Below are positions 1-7,193 of a stretch of DNA of 20,720 nucleotides, piece after piece. Under the pieces are notes generated by a model that did no database searches, had not been told where the DNA came from, and saw nothing but the letters and a program-made list of their open reading frames with translations. Origin of the DNA: Candidatus Aenigmatarchaeota archaeon. Lineage in GTDB: Archaea; Aenigmatarchaeota; Aenigmatarchaeia; QMZP01. How positions within the stretch are numbered: position 1 is the first letter of the stretch; each line of letters opens with the position of its first letter. Both the position numbers and the translations under genes were made by a program. The stretch covers positions 1 to 20,720 of the forward strand of contig QMZZ01000002.1 of the NCBI GenBank assembly GCA_003663445.1, read 5' to 3'.

Positions 1-12
1 ATTTTAAAATTT

Positions 13-32
13 ATATTAATATTTGTCAATAT
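13..32. promoter_or_regulatory. Probable ArsR operator overlapping the promoter
   Basis: A perfect palindrome ATATTAATAT (13-22) overlaps an inverted repeat ATATT-tgtc-AATAT (19-23/28-32), all within 26 bases of the arsR start codon at 39. A direct repeat TCAATAT occurs at 26-32 and 34-40. The A/T-rich stretch at 11-18 sits where an archaeal TATA box for a leaderless transcript would be. Autoregulation by ArsR proteins binding such repeats over their own promoter is known for the family; its use here is inferred. Confidence 0.45.
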
Positions 33-38
33 ATCAAT

Positions 39-305
39 ATGAAAAAATCGTCGTTAAAAATATTCAAAGCATTATGCAATGAAACTAGATTAAAAATAGT
101 TGAATTTCTCCTAACTGGAGAAAAGTGTGTTTGTGAAATCGTTCCATTTACGAAAAGAAAACAATCAACCGTTTCGATTCAGCTTGCAAAGCTCGAAAGT
201 TTTGGGATTGTTGCGTCAAGAAGGAGAGGAAAAAGCGTTTATTATAGAATTAAAAACGAGAAAGTAAAGGAGATCCTAAAAATAGCAAAAGGTGATAAAA
301 AATGA
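39..305 (+). CDS. ArsR/SmtB-family winged-helix transcriptional regulator
   Basis: An 88-residue protein, the normal size for ArsR/SmtB repressors, which bind DNA as dimers and release it when an effector binds. The N-terminal helix reads ALCNETRLKIVEFLL (11-25). The CVC pair (Cys30, Cys32), placed like the metal or thiol sensing motif of ArsR (ELCVCDL), follows at once. The recognition helix is about residues 42-53 and the beta-wing RRRGKSVYYRI runs to residue 71. Cys13 is a third thiol. Its TGA overlaps the ATG of the downstream TauE/SafE exporter (ATGA at 302-305), so the two are probably translated together and the regulator likely controls the exporter. The effector could be arsenite-like metalloid, metal, or a persulfide/sulfur species; the exporter partner leans towards sulfur, but that is inference. 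Confidence 0.88.
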   Translation: MKKSSLKIFKALCNETRLKIVEFLLTGEKCVCEIVPFTKRKQSTVSIQLAKLESFGIVASRRRGKSVYYRIKNEKVKEILKIAKGDKK

Positions 306-1129
306 TCCCTCTAATCCATATTTTGGTTTTATTAGTTACAGGATCTCTCGTCGGATTGGTTTCTGGTTTATTAGGTGTAGGCGGTTGTTTTATAATGGTC
401 CCAGTTCAGTATTGGATTCTAACAGGAATAGGGATAGATCCGACTATCGCAATAAGAGTTGCCTTTGGAACTAATCTATTGGTCGTTTTTCCTACAGCTC
501 TTAGCGGTTCTTTCAGGCATCATAAAAAAGAAGTGGTCCTCTGGAGACAAGCAACGATTCTCGGCTTAACGAGCATGGCATTTACATTTGCAGGAGCTTA
601 CTTAGCTAGTATTTTAAGTGGCGATGTCCTTAAAATCATTTTTGGGTCAGCAATTCTTCTGGGTGCATTAAGAATGGCGACCGCCCATCCTATAAGAGTA
701 GAAGGAGAAGCTCATGCTAGTCCAACGACATATATTCTCTTGGGGGTTATTTTTGGATTTGTTACCGGATTGATAGGAATAGGTGGTGGGGTTTTGATGG
801 TCCCGCTGATGGTAATATTTCTAAATTATCACATGCATGAAGCAGTCGGTACCTCAACAGCAGTTATGATATTCACAAGTTTGGGAGGGGCAATGGCTTA
901 CATACTTTACGGACTAAACGCTTCAGGCTTACCTCCATATTCTATTGGTTACGTTAATCTTTTGCAATGGATTTTACTAGCAGGTACGAGTATTCCAATG
1001 GCTCAGCTAGGTGTTCACCTGGCACATAAGATTCATCCAAAATCATTAAAATGGATTTTTATTATTGTTATGGTTTATATGGGTCTCAAAATGATCGGGA
1101 TATTCTCTTGGTTACATCTTCCTATATAA
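302..1129 (+). CDS. TauE/SafE (DUF81) family membrane exporter
   Basis: A 275-residue integral membrane protein with the internal duplication typical of the TauE/SafE family: glycine-rich repeat one (SGLLGVGG, about 21-28) and repeat two (TGLIGIGGG, about 155-163), each followed by a MVP motif. About eight hydrophobic segments are visible. Family members export sulfite, sulfoacetate or related organosulfur anions, and some take part in sulfide or thiosulfate traffic; the substrate cannot be read here. The start is fixed by the 4-base overlap with the arsR stop, with GGTGAT just upstream as a modest ribosome site. Base composition is AT-rich like the two flanking genes and unlike the hydrogenase block, suggesting joint acquisition. 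Confidence 0.85.
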   Translation: MIPLIHILVLLVTGSLVGLVSGLLGVGGCFIMVPVQYWILTGIGIDPTIAIRVAFGTNLLVVFPTALSGSFRHHKKEVVLWRQATILGLTSMAFTFAGAYLASILSGDVLKIIFGSAILLGALRMATAHPIRVEGEAHASPTTYILLGVIFGFVTGLIGIGGGVLMVPLMVIFLNYHMHEAVGTSTAVMIFTSLGGAMAYILYGLNASGLPPYSIGYVNLLQWILLAGTSIPMAQLGVHLAHKIHPKSLKWIFIIVMVYMGLKMIGIFSWLHLPI

Positions 1130-1151
1130 TTGATTTCTAGGTCTCAAAAAA

Positions 1152-1160
1152 GATTAAAAA
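1152..1160 (+). promoter_or_regulatory. TATA-like box for the 1185 gene
   Basis: GATTAAAAA is centred about 29 bases ahead of the ATG at 1185, with no Shine-Dalgarno-like motif next to the start. This spacing fits an archaeal promoter giving a leaderless or nearly leaderless mRNA, so the gene is probably transcribed separately from the exporter. Confidence 0.4.
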
Positions 1161-1184
1161 ACTTTCGATTCAAAAGTTAACATC

Positions 1185-2282
1185 ATGTCTCTAGAAATTT
1201 ACGGAATAGTTGAGAAAACAACATTCTATAGATTGGGTATCATCCCGGTAGAGGTCAAAAGAGACCATTCTGAATTAATTTCGAGAGCAAGTCAGCTAAA
1301 AGGAAAAAGAGTCGGATTAGAACTTATAGAAAATTTTGAAAATGTTGAAGTGCCAGAAATAACCATACCAGAAATTTATAAAAATTTACATGAAAATCTT
1401 AAAAGCAAAAACGAAATCGTGTTTCTAGATGACAGAGAGTTATACGAAAAATGTCAGGGATTGTTAAGGCGATACGATTCTGAAAGGAATGTAATAGAAA
1501 AGTTTAAACTGCATATAGAAATAGACTACATTAGCCTCTGCAAGCGCAATGAGGAAATCATAAGAAAGATCAATCAGAATGATTTGGATGCCGCATTTAT
1601 CGGGGGCGCGCATGCTTACGATTTTCATAAAAAGCACAAGGATAAAGGCAGGGTTTTCCTTGAGGTGCCGTCTAATCTCGAAGAGGTTGCAGAGAAAATC
1701 GATCGTGCTTTTTTGACAGCAATAGACGATCAAATGCTTGACGATCTTTTGGATCTTCTCCCTTCTTTAGTTTATAGGATATATGATGTTGAGGAACTTC
1801 CAGAAAAACAAGAATTTGAGGAGGAAGTTTCGAAATTTCCAGCAATAGAAAGATTGTATAATCTCATTTCTAAAGGCAGGTTCGAGCCTGAGATTGAGAA
1901 AAAACCGGATTACATTGGAAGCTGGTCCTTATCAATATTAGATATACCATTAAGAGGATTTTTTGAAGTATATCTGGACGAGCAATTGATAAAGGATTGT
2001 GTTGGTGATGCCAGGTTTGATGGAAAGATAGACGAAAAAAATGCACGCTTTTCCAAAAAATATTTTAAATCCTTTTCCCTTTTTGGCGGGCCTATCAAAG
2101 AAGAAATCTATTATGAATCATTATCTCCGATAAAGATCGGTTCTTTAAGAGGGATAGCCGGAATATACCATACTAAAGGAAGAATAAAGGGTCGTCCTTT
2201 CATCCTTTTCAGATATTCGGAAGAAGGTGTTCAAAAATTGTTAAATCTATCTTCAGAAGATGTTTGCAAGTCGATTTTTTAG
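1185..2282 (+). CDS. Uncharacterised two-part protein, possible distant TraB/PrgY-like N-terminal region
   Basis: I do not recognise this 365-residue soluble protein. The N-terminal half has spaced segments that recall the TraB/PrgY/GumN/ChaN fold: GKRVGLELIE (about 40-49), IVFLDDRELYEK, then KRNEEIIRKI followed by DAAFIGGAHAYDF, similar in order to the family's closing R..mi..i / vvGagH pattern. The family's opening GTxH motif is not evident, so this is tentative. The C-terminal half (about 235-365) looks beta-rich, with spaced GSWSLSI, GFFEVYL, DARFDG and RPFILF strands suggesting a small barrel. No signal peptide or membrane segment is seen. The gene is AT-rich (15 G/C of 60 in 1321-1380), like the two genes before it. 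It ends 9 bases from the convergent rtcB gene. Confidence 0.7.
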   Translation: MSLEIYGIVEKTTFYRLGIIPVEVKRDHSELISRASQLKGKRVGLELIENFENVEVPEITIPEIYKNLHENLKSKNEIVFLDDRELYEKCQGLLRRYDSERNVIEKFKLHIEIDYISLCKRNEEIIRKINQNDLDAAFIGGAHAYDFHKKHKDKGRVFLEVPSNLEEVAEKIDRAFLTAIDDQMLDDLLDLLPSLVYRIYDVEELPEKQEFEEEVSKFPAIERLYNLISKGRFEPEIEKKPDYIGSWSLSILDIPLRGFFEVYLDEQLIKDCVGDARFDGKIDEKNARFSKKYFKSFSLFGGPIKEEIYYESLSPIKIGSLRGIAGIYHTKGRIKGRPFILFRYSEEGVQKLLNLSSEDVCKSIF

Positions 2283-2291
2283 CAAATTCTG

Positions 2292-3731
2292 TTAACCCTT
2301 CACCACACCCAGAGGAACGAGCTTTGCAACCGTTTTACTAAGTCCGGCTGCTTCACAAACCCTAACAACCTCATGGATATCTTTATAAACTCCCGGAGCC
2401 TCTTCCGCAAGAACCCCCCAGGAAGCTGACCTGACCGAGATCCCTCTTCCAGCCAGCTCCTGCTTTACTTTTTCCCCTCTGTATTTCTTAAGAGCTGCAT
2501 GCCTTGAAAGGACCCTTCCGGCACCGTGACAGACCGAGGAGAAGGATTCCTCTTCGGCCCTTTCGGTTCCGACCAAAACATAGGACGCAGAGCCCATATC
2601 CCCTGGAACAAGAACGGGCTGGCCCACTGCCTGATAATCTTTCGGGATATCAGGATTTCCCGGACCAAAGCATCTCGTCCCTCCCTTTCTGTGGACGAAA
2701 ACCTCCTTTACCTCCCCGTTTATCTTGTGCTTCTCGAGCTTTCCGATGTTGTGCGCAACGTCATAAACTATTTCGAGCCCGATGTCCTCTTCTGGCATTT
2801 TCAGCACAGAAATGATAGCCTGTCTTACCCAGTGGGTTATCATCTGCCTGTTCGCCCATGCAAAGTTAGCACCGCAGCACATAGCCTTGAAATAGTCCTC
2901 GCATTCCTGTGTCCCTGCAGGGGCAAAAACAAGCTCTCTGTCAGGAAGCGTTTTCAGCAGATCCCTGAATCGACTTTCAAGCAGGTTCAGGTAATCCGTA
3001 CAGATCTGATGACCCAAACCTCTGGAACCTGTGTGGATCATAACACATATCTGCCCTACTTCCTGGATCCCGAAGACCTTGGCTATCTCCGGCTGATAGA
3101 TCTCGGTAACCTGCTGAACTTCAAGGAAATGGTTCCCCGCTCCCAAAGAACCGAGCTGGGGCATCCCTCTTTTAACTGCTTTTTCAGAAACCTTTGAAGC
3201 ATCCGCCTGTCTCATGCACCCCCTTTCCTCTAGATGCTCCAGATCCTTTTCATATCCGTATCCGTTTTCGACAGCCCATCTTGCTCCCATCTCGAGAACA
3301 TCCCGGGTCTGCCCTGCGGTCAGCTTTACCTTCCCACCTCTTCCGACCCCTGAAGGGACATTCCTGAAGATCTGTTCCACCAATTGCTGAATTTTCGGCT
3401 TTACGTCTTCCACCCTTAGGTTCGTCCTTAAAAGCCTAACTCCGCAGTTTATATCGAACCCGATCCCGCCTGGAGAGAGACCGCCTTCCTTTGCATCCAA
3501 AGCAGCCACACCACCTATCGGAAAACCGTATCCGAAATGCATATCGGGCAAAGCAATAGAATGTTTGTAAATGCCCGGGAGGCAGGCAACATTGGCTATC
3601 TGCTGTACAGCCCCTTCCTCTACTTGCTGAAGGAGCTTTTCCGAAAGAAACAGCCAAGCAGGTACCTTCATCTTCCCTTCTTTAGGAAGCTCCCAGACAC
3701 ACTCCCTTATCTGCCTGAGCTTCTCTTTCAT
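2292..3731 (-). CDS. rtcB: RNA-splicing ligase RtcB
   Basis: A 479-residue GTP-dependent RNA ligase that joins 2',3'-cyclic phosphate and 5'-OH ends, needed for tRNA splicing in archaea. All metal and catalytic positions known from Pyrococcus RtcB can be placed: Asp93 and Cys96 in FDINCGVR, His201 in GAGNHFLEVQ, His233 in HTGSRGLGH, His327 in YDVAHN, and His402 in CHGAGR, the histidine that becomes guanylylated. Length matches intein-free archaeal RtcB; no intein interrupts it. It lies 33 bases after aIF2-beta and has its own TATA-like box. The usual activator, archease, is not in this window. Confidence 0.97.
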   Translation of the reverse strand: MKEKLRQIRECVWELPKEGKMKVPAWLFLSEKLLQQVEEGAVQQIANVACLPGIYKHSIALPDMHFGYGFPIGGVAALDAKEGGLSPGGIGFDINCGVRLLRTNLRVEDVKPKIQQLVEQIFRNVPSGVGRGGKVKLTAGQTRDVLEMGARWAVENGYGYEKDLEHLEERGCMRQADASKVSEKAVKRGMPQLGSLGAGNHFLEVQQVTEIYQPEIAKVFGIQEVGQICVMIHTGSRGLGHQICTDYLNLLESRFRDLLKTLPDRELVFAPAGTQECEDYFKAMCCGANFAWANRQMITHWVRQAIISVLKMPEEDIGLEIVYDVAHNIGKLEKHKINGEVKEVFVHRKGGTRCFGPGNPDIPKDYQAVGQPVLVPGDMGSASYVLVGTERAEEESFSSVCHGAGRVLSRHAALKKYRGEKVKQELAGRGISVRSASWGVLAEEAPGVYKDIHEVVRVCEAAGLSKTVAKLVPLGVVKG

Positions 3732-3754
3732 ACTGTTTTAAATATTTGTTTGGA

Positions 3755-3763
3755 GGTATAAAA
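3755..3763 (-). promoter_or_regulatory. TATA-like box of rtcB
   Basis: On the minus strand TTTTATACC is centred about 28 bases ahead of the rtcB start codon inside the 33-base gap after aIF2-beta. No ribosome binding motif lies next to the start, so a leaderless transcript is likely. Confidence 0.45.
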
Positions 3764-3764
3764 G

Positions 3765-4166
3765 TCAATCACTGACCGAATGCTTTGCACCGCAGGCCTC
3801 GCAAACTATAAACTCGTAACCTCTTTCCTTCAAAAGCCGTGTATCGGGCTTTCCACATTCCCTGCAAAGCACGTATTTCTTAACATAGGCCTCTATCTTC
3901 CGATTTACCGTTTCTTGAGAGAAGTTGCCGAGGAGTATCAACCTCTGACCCGCAAGTTCGCCCTTGGTTGCAAGCTCTTTAAGCATGAACTTCTGGAAGT
4001 GCTCTTTAGGCCTTCTCAGCTTATCGGCTATTTCCAAAAAGTTTAGCAGGATCGTTTTCGCTCCGGCATACTGGATCTGCGCCTTTGGTATCTCGAACCT
4101 TTCTTTTGCCTCGACTTTTTTAGGAACCTTTTCCAGGACCTCCTTCAGAAGCTTTTCGTATTCCAT
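3765..4166 (-). CDS. Translation initiation factor aIF2, beta subunit
   Basis: A 133-residue archaeal initiation factor 2 beta subunit, which with alpha and gamma delivers initiator Met-tRNA to the small ribosomal subunit. It has an N-terminal helix (about 1-12), the central alpha/beta domain containing KTILLNFLEIADKL and GELAGQRLILLG, and a C-terminal zinc ribbon with Cys101-x2-Cys104 and Cys122-x2-Cys125. Length is the usual archaeal size. It follows the hydrogenase operon on the same strand but has its own TATA-like box in the 29-base gap, so co-transcription is possible but not required. Confidence 0.96.
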   Translation of the reverse strand: MEYEKLLKEVLEKVPKKVEAKERFEIPKAQIQYAGAKTILLNFLEIADKLRRPKEHFQKFMLKELATKGELAGQRLILLGNFSQETVNRKIEAYVKKYVLCRECGKPDTRLLKERGYEFIVCEACGAKHSVSD

Positions 4167-4185
4167 ATAAAAACTGGTCCGGAGG

Positions 4186-4194
4186 GATTAAAAG
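4186..4194 (-). promoter_or_regulatory. TATA-like box of aIF2-beta
   Basis: CTTTTAATC on the minus strand lies about 24 bases ahead of the aIF2-beta ATG, directly after the stop codon of the HypA-like gene. Spacing fits a leaderless archaeal start. Confidence 0.4.
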
Positions 4195-4195
4195 C

Positions 4196-4405
4196 TTACT
4201 CCACCTTTATCCCCCTGAACTTCTCAACAGGCAGTATCTCTATTTCTGCCTGAACATCGGGAAAATACTTTTTAAGCCATTCTTCTAGCTCCTTTTTGAA
4301 TCCCTTGTCATGAACCTCAAGCTCAGAAATCCTTATCCTGACCTTTTTCTTCCCAAGTTCCCTGACCCTCGCACCGATGAGTTCAAGAAGGCTTCTTTCG
4401 TGCAT
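4196..4405 (-). CDS. Mini HypA-like protein without the zinc-ribbon domain
   Basis: A 69-residue protein. The N-terminus MHERSLLELI matches the invariant Met-His-Glu nickel site and first helix of HypA, the nickel-delivery factor for [NiFe] hydrogenase assembly. It then follows the HypA alpha/beta order: strand KVRIRISELEV, helix KELEEWLKKYF, strand AEIEILPVE. Where HypA normally inserts a two-CxxC zinc ribbon there are only a couple of residues before a closing strand RGIKVE; the protein has no cysteine. Start chosen at 4405 so that MHE is N-terminal; a longer reading to 4462 is open but overlaps the ferredoxin gene by 80 bases, whereas this start overlaps by 23. As last gene of the hydrogenase operon, a role in nickel insertion is likely. 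Confidence 0.72.
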   Translation of the reverse strand: MHERSLLELIGARVRELGKKKVRIRISELEVHDKGFKKELEEWLKKYFPDVQAEIEILPVEKFRGIKVE

Positions 4406-4685
4406 ATGCAAGCTCGAACCTCTGGCTCGGGACAAGAGCCGAAACAGGACAGGCATCCACACAGAGATAGCAGAAGAGGCATTTATTTTTATCTATCTCT
4501 ATCCTGTTTCCGGCAAGATGGCACGCACCGGTCGGACAGGTTCTCACGCACTTCAAGCATTTTATGCATTTCTTTTCGTCCCACTTTATCTCGCCCCTCA
4601 GTTTTTCAGGTGGCTTTTCCGGTCTGAAAGGATACTTGCTCGTCACAGCCCGACTCAAAAGGCTTTTCAGGACAGCCACCAGCAT
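4383..4685 (-). CDS. Hydrogenase ferredoxin-like subunit, 2x[4Fe-4S] (HyfH/MbhN/NuoI type)
   Basis: A 100-residue electron-transfer subunit with two complete CxxCxxCxxxCP motifs: Cys40/43/46/50 and Cys69/72/75/79, each binding a [4Fe-4S] cluster. The preceding stretch YPFRPEKPPEKLRGEI is the conserved lead-in of NuoI-type subunits of group 4 hydrogenases. It would pass electrons from soluble ferredoxin to the proximal cluster of the small subunit at the cytoplasmic face. The start overlaps the NuoH-like gene by 19 bases and its end overlaps the HypA-like gene by 23, typical of this tightly packed operon. Confidence 0.93.
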   Translation of the reverse strand: MLVAVLKSLLSRAVTSKYPFRPEKPPEKLRGEIKWDEKKCIKCLKCVRTCPTGACHLAGNRIEIDKNKCLFCYLCVDACPVSALVPSQRFELAYARKKPS

Positions 4686-5506
4686 ATTCCCACCTCAATG
4701 ACCGCTAAAGGGAAGGTGAAGATCCAGAAAAACCTCATCAGCCGCTCGATCTTCCATCTAGGGGTTAGGATATCGATCAAAACCATAAGAAGGAAGAAGC
4801 AGAAGATGGAGAAAAGATGAAGCCAAAGGTTCGGAATGCCGATGAAAAGAATGTAGAAAAGGCTGGAAAGGCAGAATGTCTCTAGCCATTCTGAAAGATG
4901 TATCAGAGCCAAAGCAGGACCTGAAAATTCGGTGAAGGGACCTTCGACTATTTCCTGGATCGCGTTCGGAAGGTCGAAGGGAGATCTTCTGAGTTTTGCC
5001 AGAGAGGAAAGGAAAAAGACGAGGCAGGCAGGGTGAAGGATCAGGGAAAAGCCGAAACCCCGATCGAGAAAGAAATCAGAATAAAGGATAGCAGGGGAAA
5101 GGATCGCAAGGACAAGAGGAGCCTCGTAAGAAACTAACTGCAAAAGTTCCCTTCTGGCGCCAAAGTAACCATAGGGTGAAAAGGAAAGAACACCGGAAAG
5201 GAAGGATGAGATGCTGGCCAGAGCAAGGAGGAAGAAGATGGAAATCAAGTCGATATTACCTGGCCAGGGACCGAAAGGAAGCCGAGAAATGAGCAGGGTG
5301 ATCGGGACCAGGTAGAGCAAGGGGAGGAAGCTTAAAAGCGGACTTGCCCGAATGTTCCTGAGGTTCTGTTTTCCGAAAAGCTTTATAAGGTCATAGATCG
5401 GCTGAAGCAGGGGCGGGCCTATCCTGAACTGGCTTCTCGCTCTGAGCTTCCTTTCTAGCCAGTTGAAGAATATCGAGACCGGAAGTGCAAAAGCCAACCC
5501 TATCAT
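4667..5506 (-). CDS. Hydrogenase membrane subunit, NuoH/HyfC/MbhM type
   Basis: A 279-residue protein of about eight membrane helices that anchors the hydrogenase catalytic module to the membrane arm and lies at the start of the ion path. Family marks: WLERKLRARSQFRIGPPLLQP followed by DLIKLFGK near the N-terminus, RRELLQLVSYEAP in the middle, and RRSPFDLPNAIQEIVEGP with TEFSG. Compared with the usual PFDLPEAEQELVAGY, the first acidic residues of this cytoplasmic loop are replaced (PNAI) while QEIVEG is kept. The start codon overlaps the stop of the small subunit by 4 bases. The family is also found in complex I; the NiFe motifs in the neighbouring large subunit assign it to a hydrogenase. 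Confidence 0.92.
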   Translation of the reverse strand: MIGLAFALPVSIFFNWLERKLRARSQFRIGPPLLQPIYDLIKLFGKQNLRNIRASPLLSFLPLLYLVPITLLISRLPFGPWPGNIDLISIFFLLALASISSFLSGVLSFSPYGYFGARRELLQLVSYEAPLVLAILSPAILYSDFFLDRGFGFSLILHPACLVFFLSSLAKLRRSPFDLPNAIQEIVEGPFTEFSGPALALIHLSEWLETFCLSSLFYILFIGIPNLWLHLFSIFCFFLLMVLIDILTPRWKIERLMRFFWIFTFPLAVIEVGICWWLS

Positions 5507-5898
5507 AACCTTTCCAAAGCCGTCTTGATTCCGTGAATGATTGCTTGAGGTCTGGGTGGACAGCCAGGTATATAGATATCAACAGGGATTATCCTATCGA
5601 CAGGGCCTGCTCTGTTGTAGGAAGATCTGAACGCCCCACCACTCAGGGCACAGGAACCGATCGCTATCACTATCTTTTTTTCAGCTAGCTGGGAATATAT
5701 CCTTTTCAACCTCTTTTCAGCCTGTTTGGTCACGCAACCCGTTACCAGCAGAATATCAGCATGTCTCGGACTTCCCTTAAGGACGCAACCAAGCCTCTCG
5801 AGATCGAAACCAGGGGCTATGGATGCTATAAGCTCTATATCGCACCCATTGCACCCGCCTGAATTGAAATGGTAAAGCCAGGGCGATCTCGATATCAT
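5503..5898 (-). CDS. [NiFe] hydrogenase small subunit, group 4 (NuoB/HyfI/MbhJ type)
   Basis: A 131-residue subunit carrying the single proximal [4Fe-4S] cluster, with ligands Cys16 and Cys19 (GGCNGCD), Cys83 (IGSCALSGG) and Cys113 (PGCPPRP). It is short, like other group 4 small subunits, and lacks the extra clusters and Tat signal of periplasmic hydrogenases, so it acts on the cytoplasmic side. It overlaps the NuoN-like gene and the NuoH-like gene by 4 bases each (ATGA-type junctions), so translation is probably coupled along the operon. Confidence 0.95.
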   Translation of the reverse strand: MISRSPWLYHFNSGGCNGCDIELIASIAPGFDLERLGCVLKGSPRHADILLVTGCVTKQAEKRLKRIYSQLAEKKIVIAIGSCALSGGAFRSSYNRAGPVDRIIPVDIYIPGCPPRPQAIIHGIKTALERL

Positions 5899-7193
5899 AG
5901 CAAACCTATGAAGGAAAGACCTATAATGATATTTATCAGGGAGAACATAAGAATGGAAAGCAGGGTGGTATAATGGGCTTTTCTGATACGCTTTAGCTGG
6001 GAAAACCTTTCATAAACTTTGAGCAGGGCAAGGACGAGGAAAAAGCTCGAAAGCGGGAAGAGGACGAGACCAAGGATACTTCCTGTTTGATAGGCAGCAG
6101 ATATTATCGCGAACTTTCCGACAAAACCGCCCGTGATCGGGAGGCCTGACACAGAGAAACCACCGACGAGCAAACCGAAAAGAGCCCAAGAATAGTGACG
6201 GGGGAGGACACCGTGCTCCTCGGTTATAAGTCCCGCAAAGGAGAAAAGAAGCGATTTTGCAAAGGTCTGGGTAAGAACCAGGATGAACGCACCGAAAATC
6301 GCCATACTGCTGTTAAGACCCAATGCATAAATCACAAAACCGGTCTCGGCTATACAGAAATAGGAAAATGTTTTTCTGAGATTGAGCCTGGGATCGATCG
6401 CTATCAAGGAGGCAAAAAGGGCTGTTATCATCCCGAAAAATCTCAGAACTTCAGGGAAGAGGATGAGTGGCAAGAGCTTATAGATGCTGAGAAGCGTTAT
6501 GGCCCCTGCCCCTCCAGAGAGCAGGCATGCAACAGGGATCGGCGATTTTGAATAGGCATCCGGAACCCAGAGATGGAAGGGGAAAACACCGGCCTTGATA
6601 AAAAGACCGAGCAGAAGGAAGAAGGAAACGATCCCGAAATCAGAGGGCAGGGGGAGGATCTCATAAGTTCCGAGATAGGATGAATAGAGGAATATTCCTC
6701 CTAAAAGGAAGATCGAGGCGAGGATGTTCAGGAAAACATACTTGTAAGCAGCTTTGACAGCCTCCCTGATGGAAAAGATGAGATACCCTGCTGAAAAAAG
6801 CGTCAAGTCAAGAAAGATGAAGATCGTAAGCAGGTCCGATGCGAAAACAGATCCGAAGAGGCTGGAAAGGAGGAGGCAGAGAAAGCTGTCATAGAGCGCA
6901 GAGCTCACATAACCATGGCCTATATTGTAGAACATTATGAGAAAATTCGAAAACATGATCGCGAACGCAAAAACGAAGAGGTCTAGCCTAAAGCTAAAGT
7001 GAAAGACGGCAAAGGAGAGCTCGAATCCACCAACCTGCTGGAGGACGAGATAGAGGCTGAAGAGAAGACCGAGATGCAGGCATGTCTGAAGAACATAAAA
7101 ATACGTCTTCCCTCTTTTCAGCAAGATAAAAAAGGGTATGAAAATCAGTGGAAAGAAGATGCTGAGCAGGGAAAGGATTACCAGATGCTCCAT
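5895..7193 (-). CDS. Hydrogenase antiporter-like subunit, NuoN/HyfF/MbhH type
   Basis: A 432-residue protein with about 12-14 membrane helices, a Mrp/NuoN-type proton or sodium channel unit. The TM7 lysine is in GLFIKAGVFPFHLW, followed by VPDAYSKSPIPVA; the TM12 lysine is in GGFVGKF. At TM5, where the family usually has WE, the protein reads FLDLTLFSAGYL: Asp takes the place of the key Glu and Trp is lost. Histidine in the TM8 position (usually SALLH) is also absent (ACLLSGG). It overlaps the HyfE-like gene by 16 bases. With the 545-residue subunit it supplies two antiporter-like modules to the complex. Confidence 0.9.
   Translation of the reverse strand: MEHLVILSLLSIFFPLIFIPFFILLKRGKTYFYVLQTCLHLGLLFSLYLVLQQVGGFELSFAVFHFSFRLDLFVFAFAIMFSNFLIMFYNIGHGYVSSALYDSFLCLLLSSLFGSVFASDLLTIFIFLDLTLFSAGYLIFSIREAVKAAYKYVFLNILASIFLLGGIFLYSSYLGTYEILPLPSDFGIVSFFLLLGLFIKAGVFPFHLWVPDAYSKSPIPVACLLSGGAGAITLLSIYKLLPLILFPEVLRFFGMITALFASLIAIDPRLNLRKTFSYFCIAETGFVIYALGLNSSMAIFGAFILVLTQTFAKSLLFSFAGLITEEHGVLPRHYSWALFGLLVGGFSVSGLPITGGFVGKFAIISAAYQTGSILGLVLFPLSSFFLVLALLKVYERFSQLKRIRKAHYTTLLSILMFSLINIIIGLSFIGLL

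Noticed and set aside
2526..3197. A 223-codon open frame on the plus strand within rtcB
   Set aside because: It lies wholly antisense to an intact, motif-complete rtcB and has no recognisable family; it is a shadow of codon bias.
2292..3731. Intein in rtcB
   Set aside because: Archaeal rtcB often carries inteins, but the reading is continuous at normal length with no splice-motif blocks.
4406..4462. Longer start for the HypA-like protein
   Set aside because: It would add 19 residues overlapping the ferredoxin gene and bury the MHE nickel site, which must be N-terminal in HypA.
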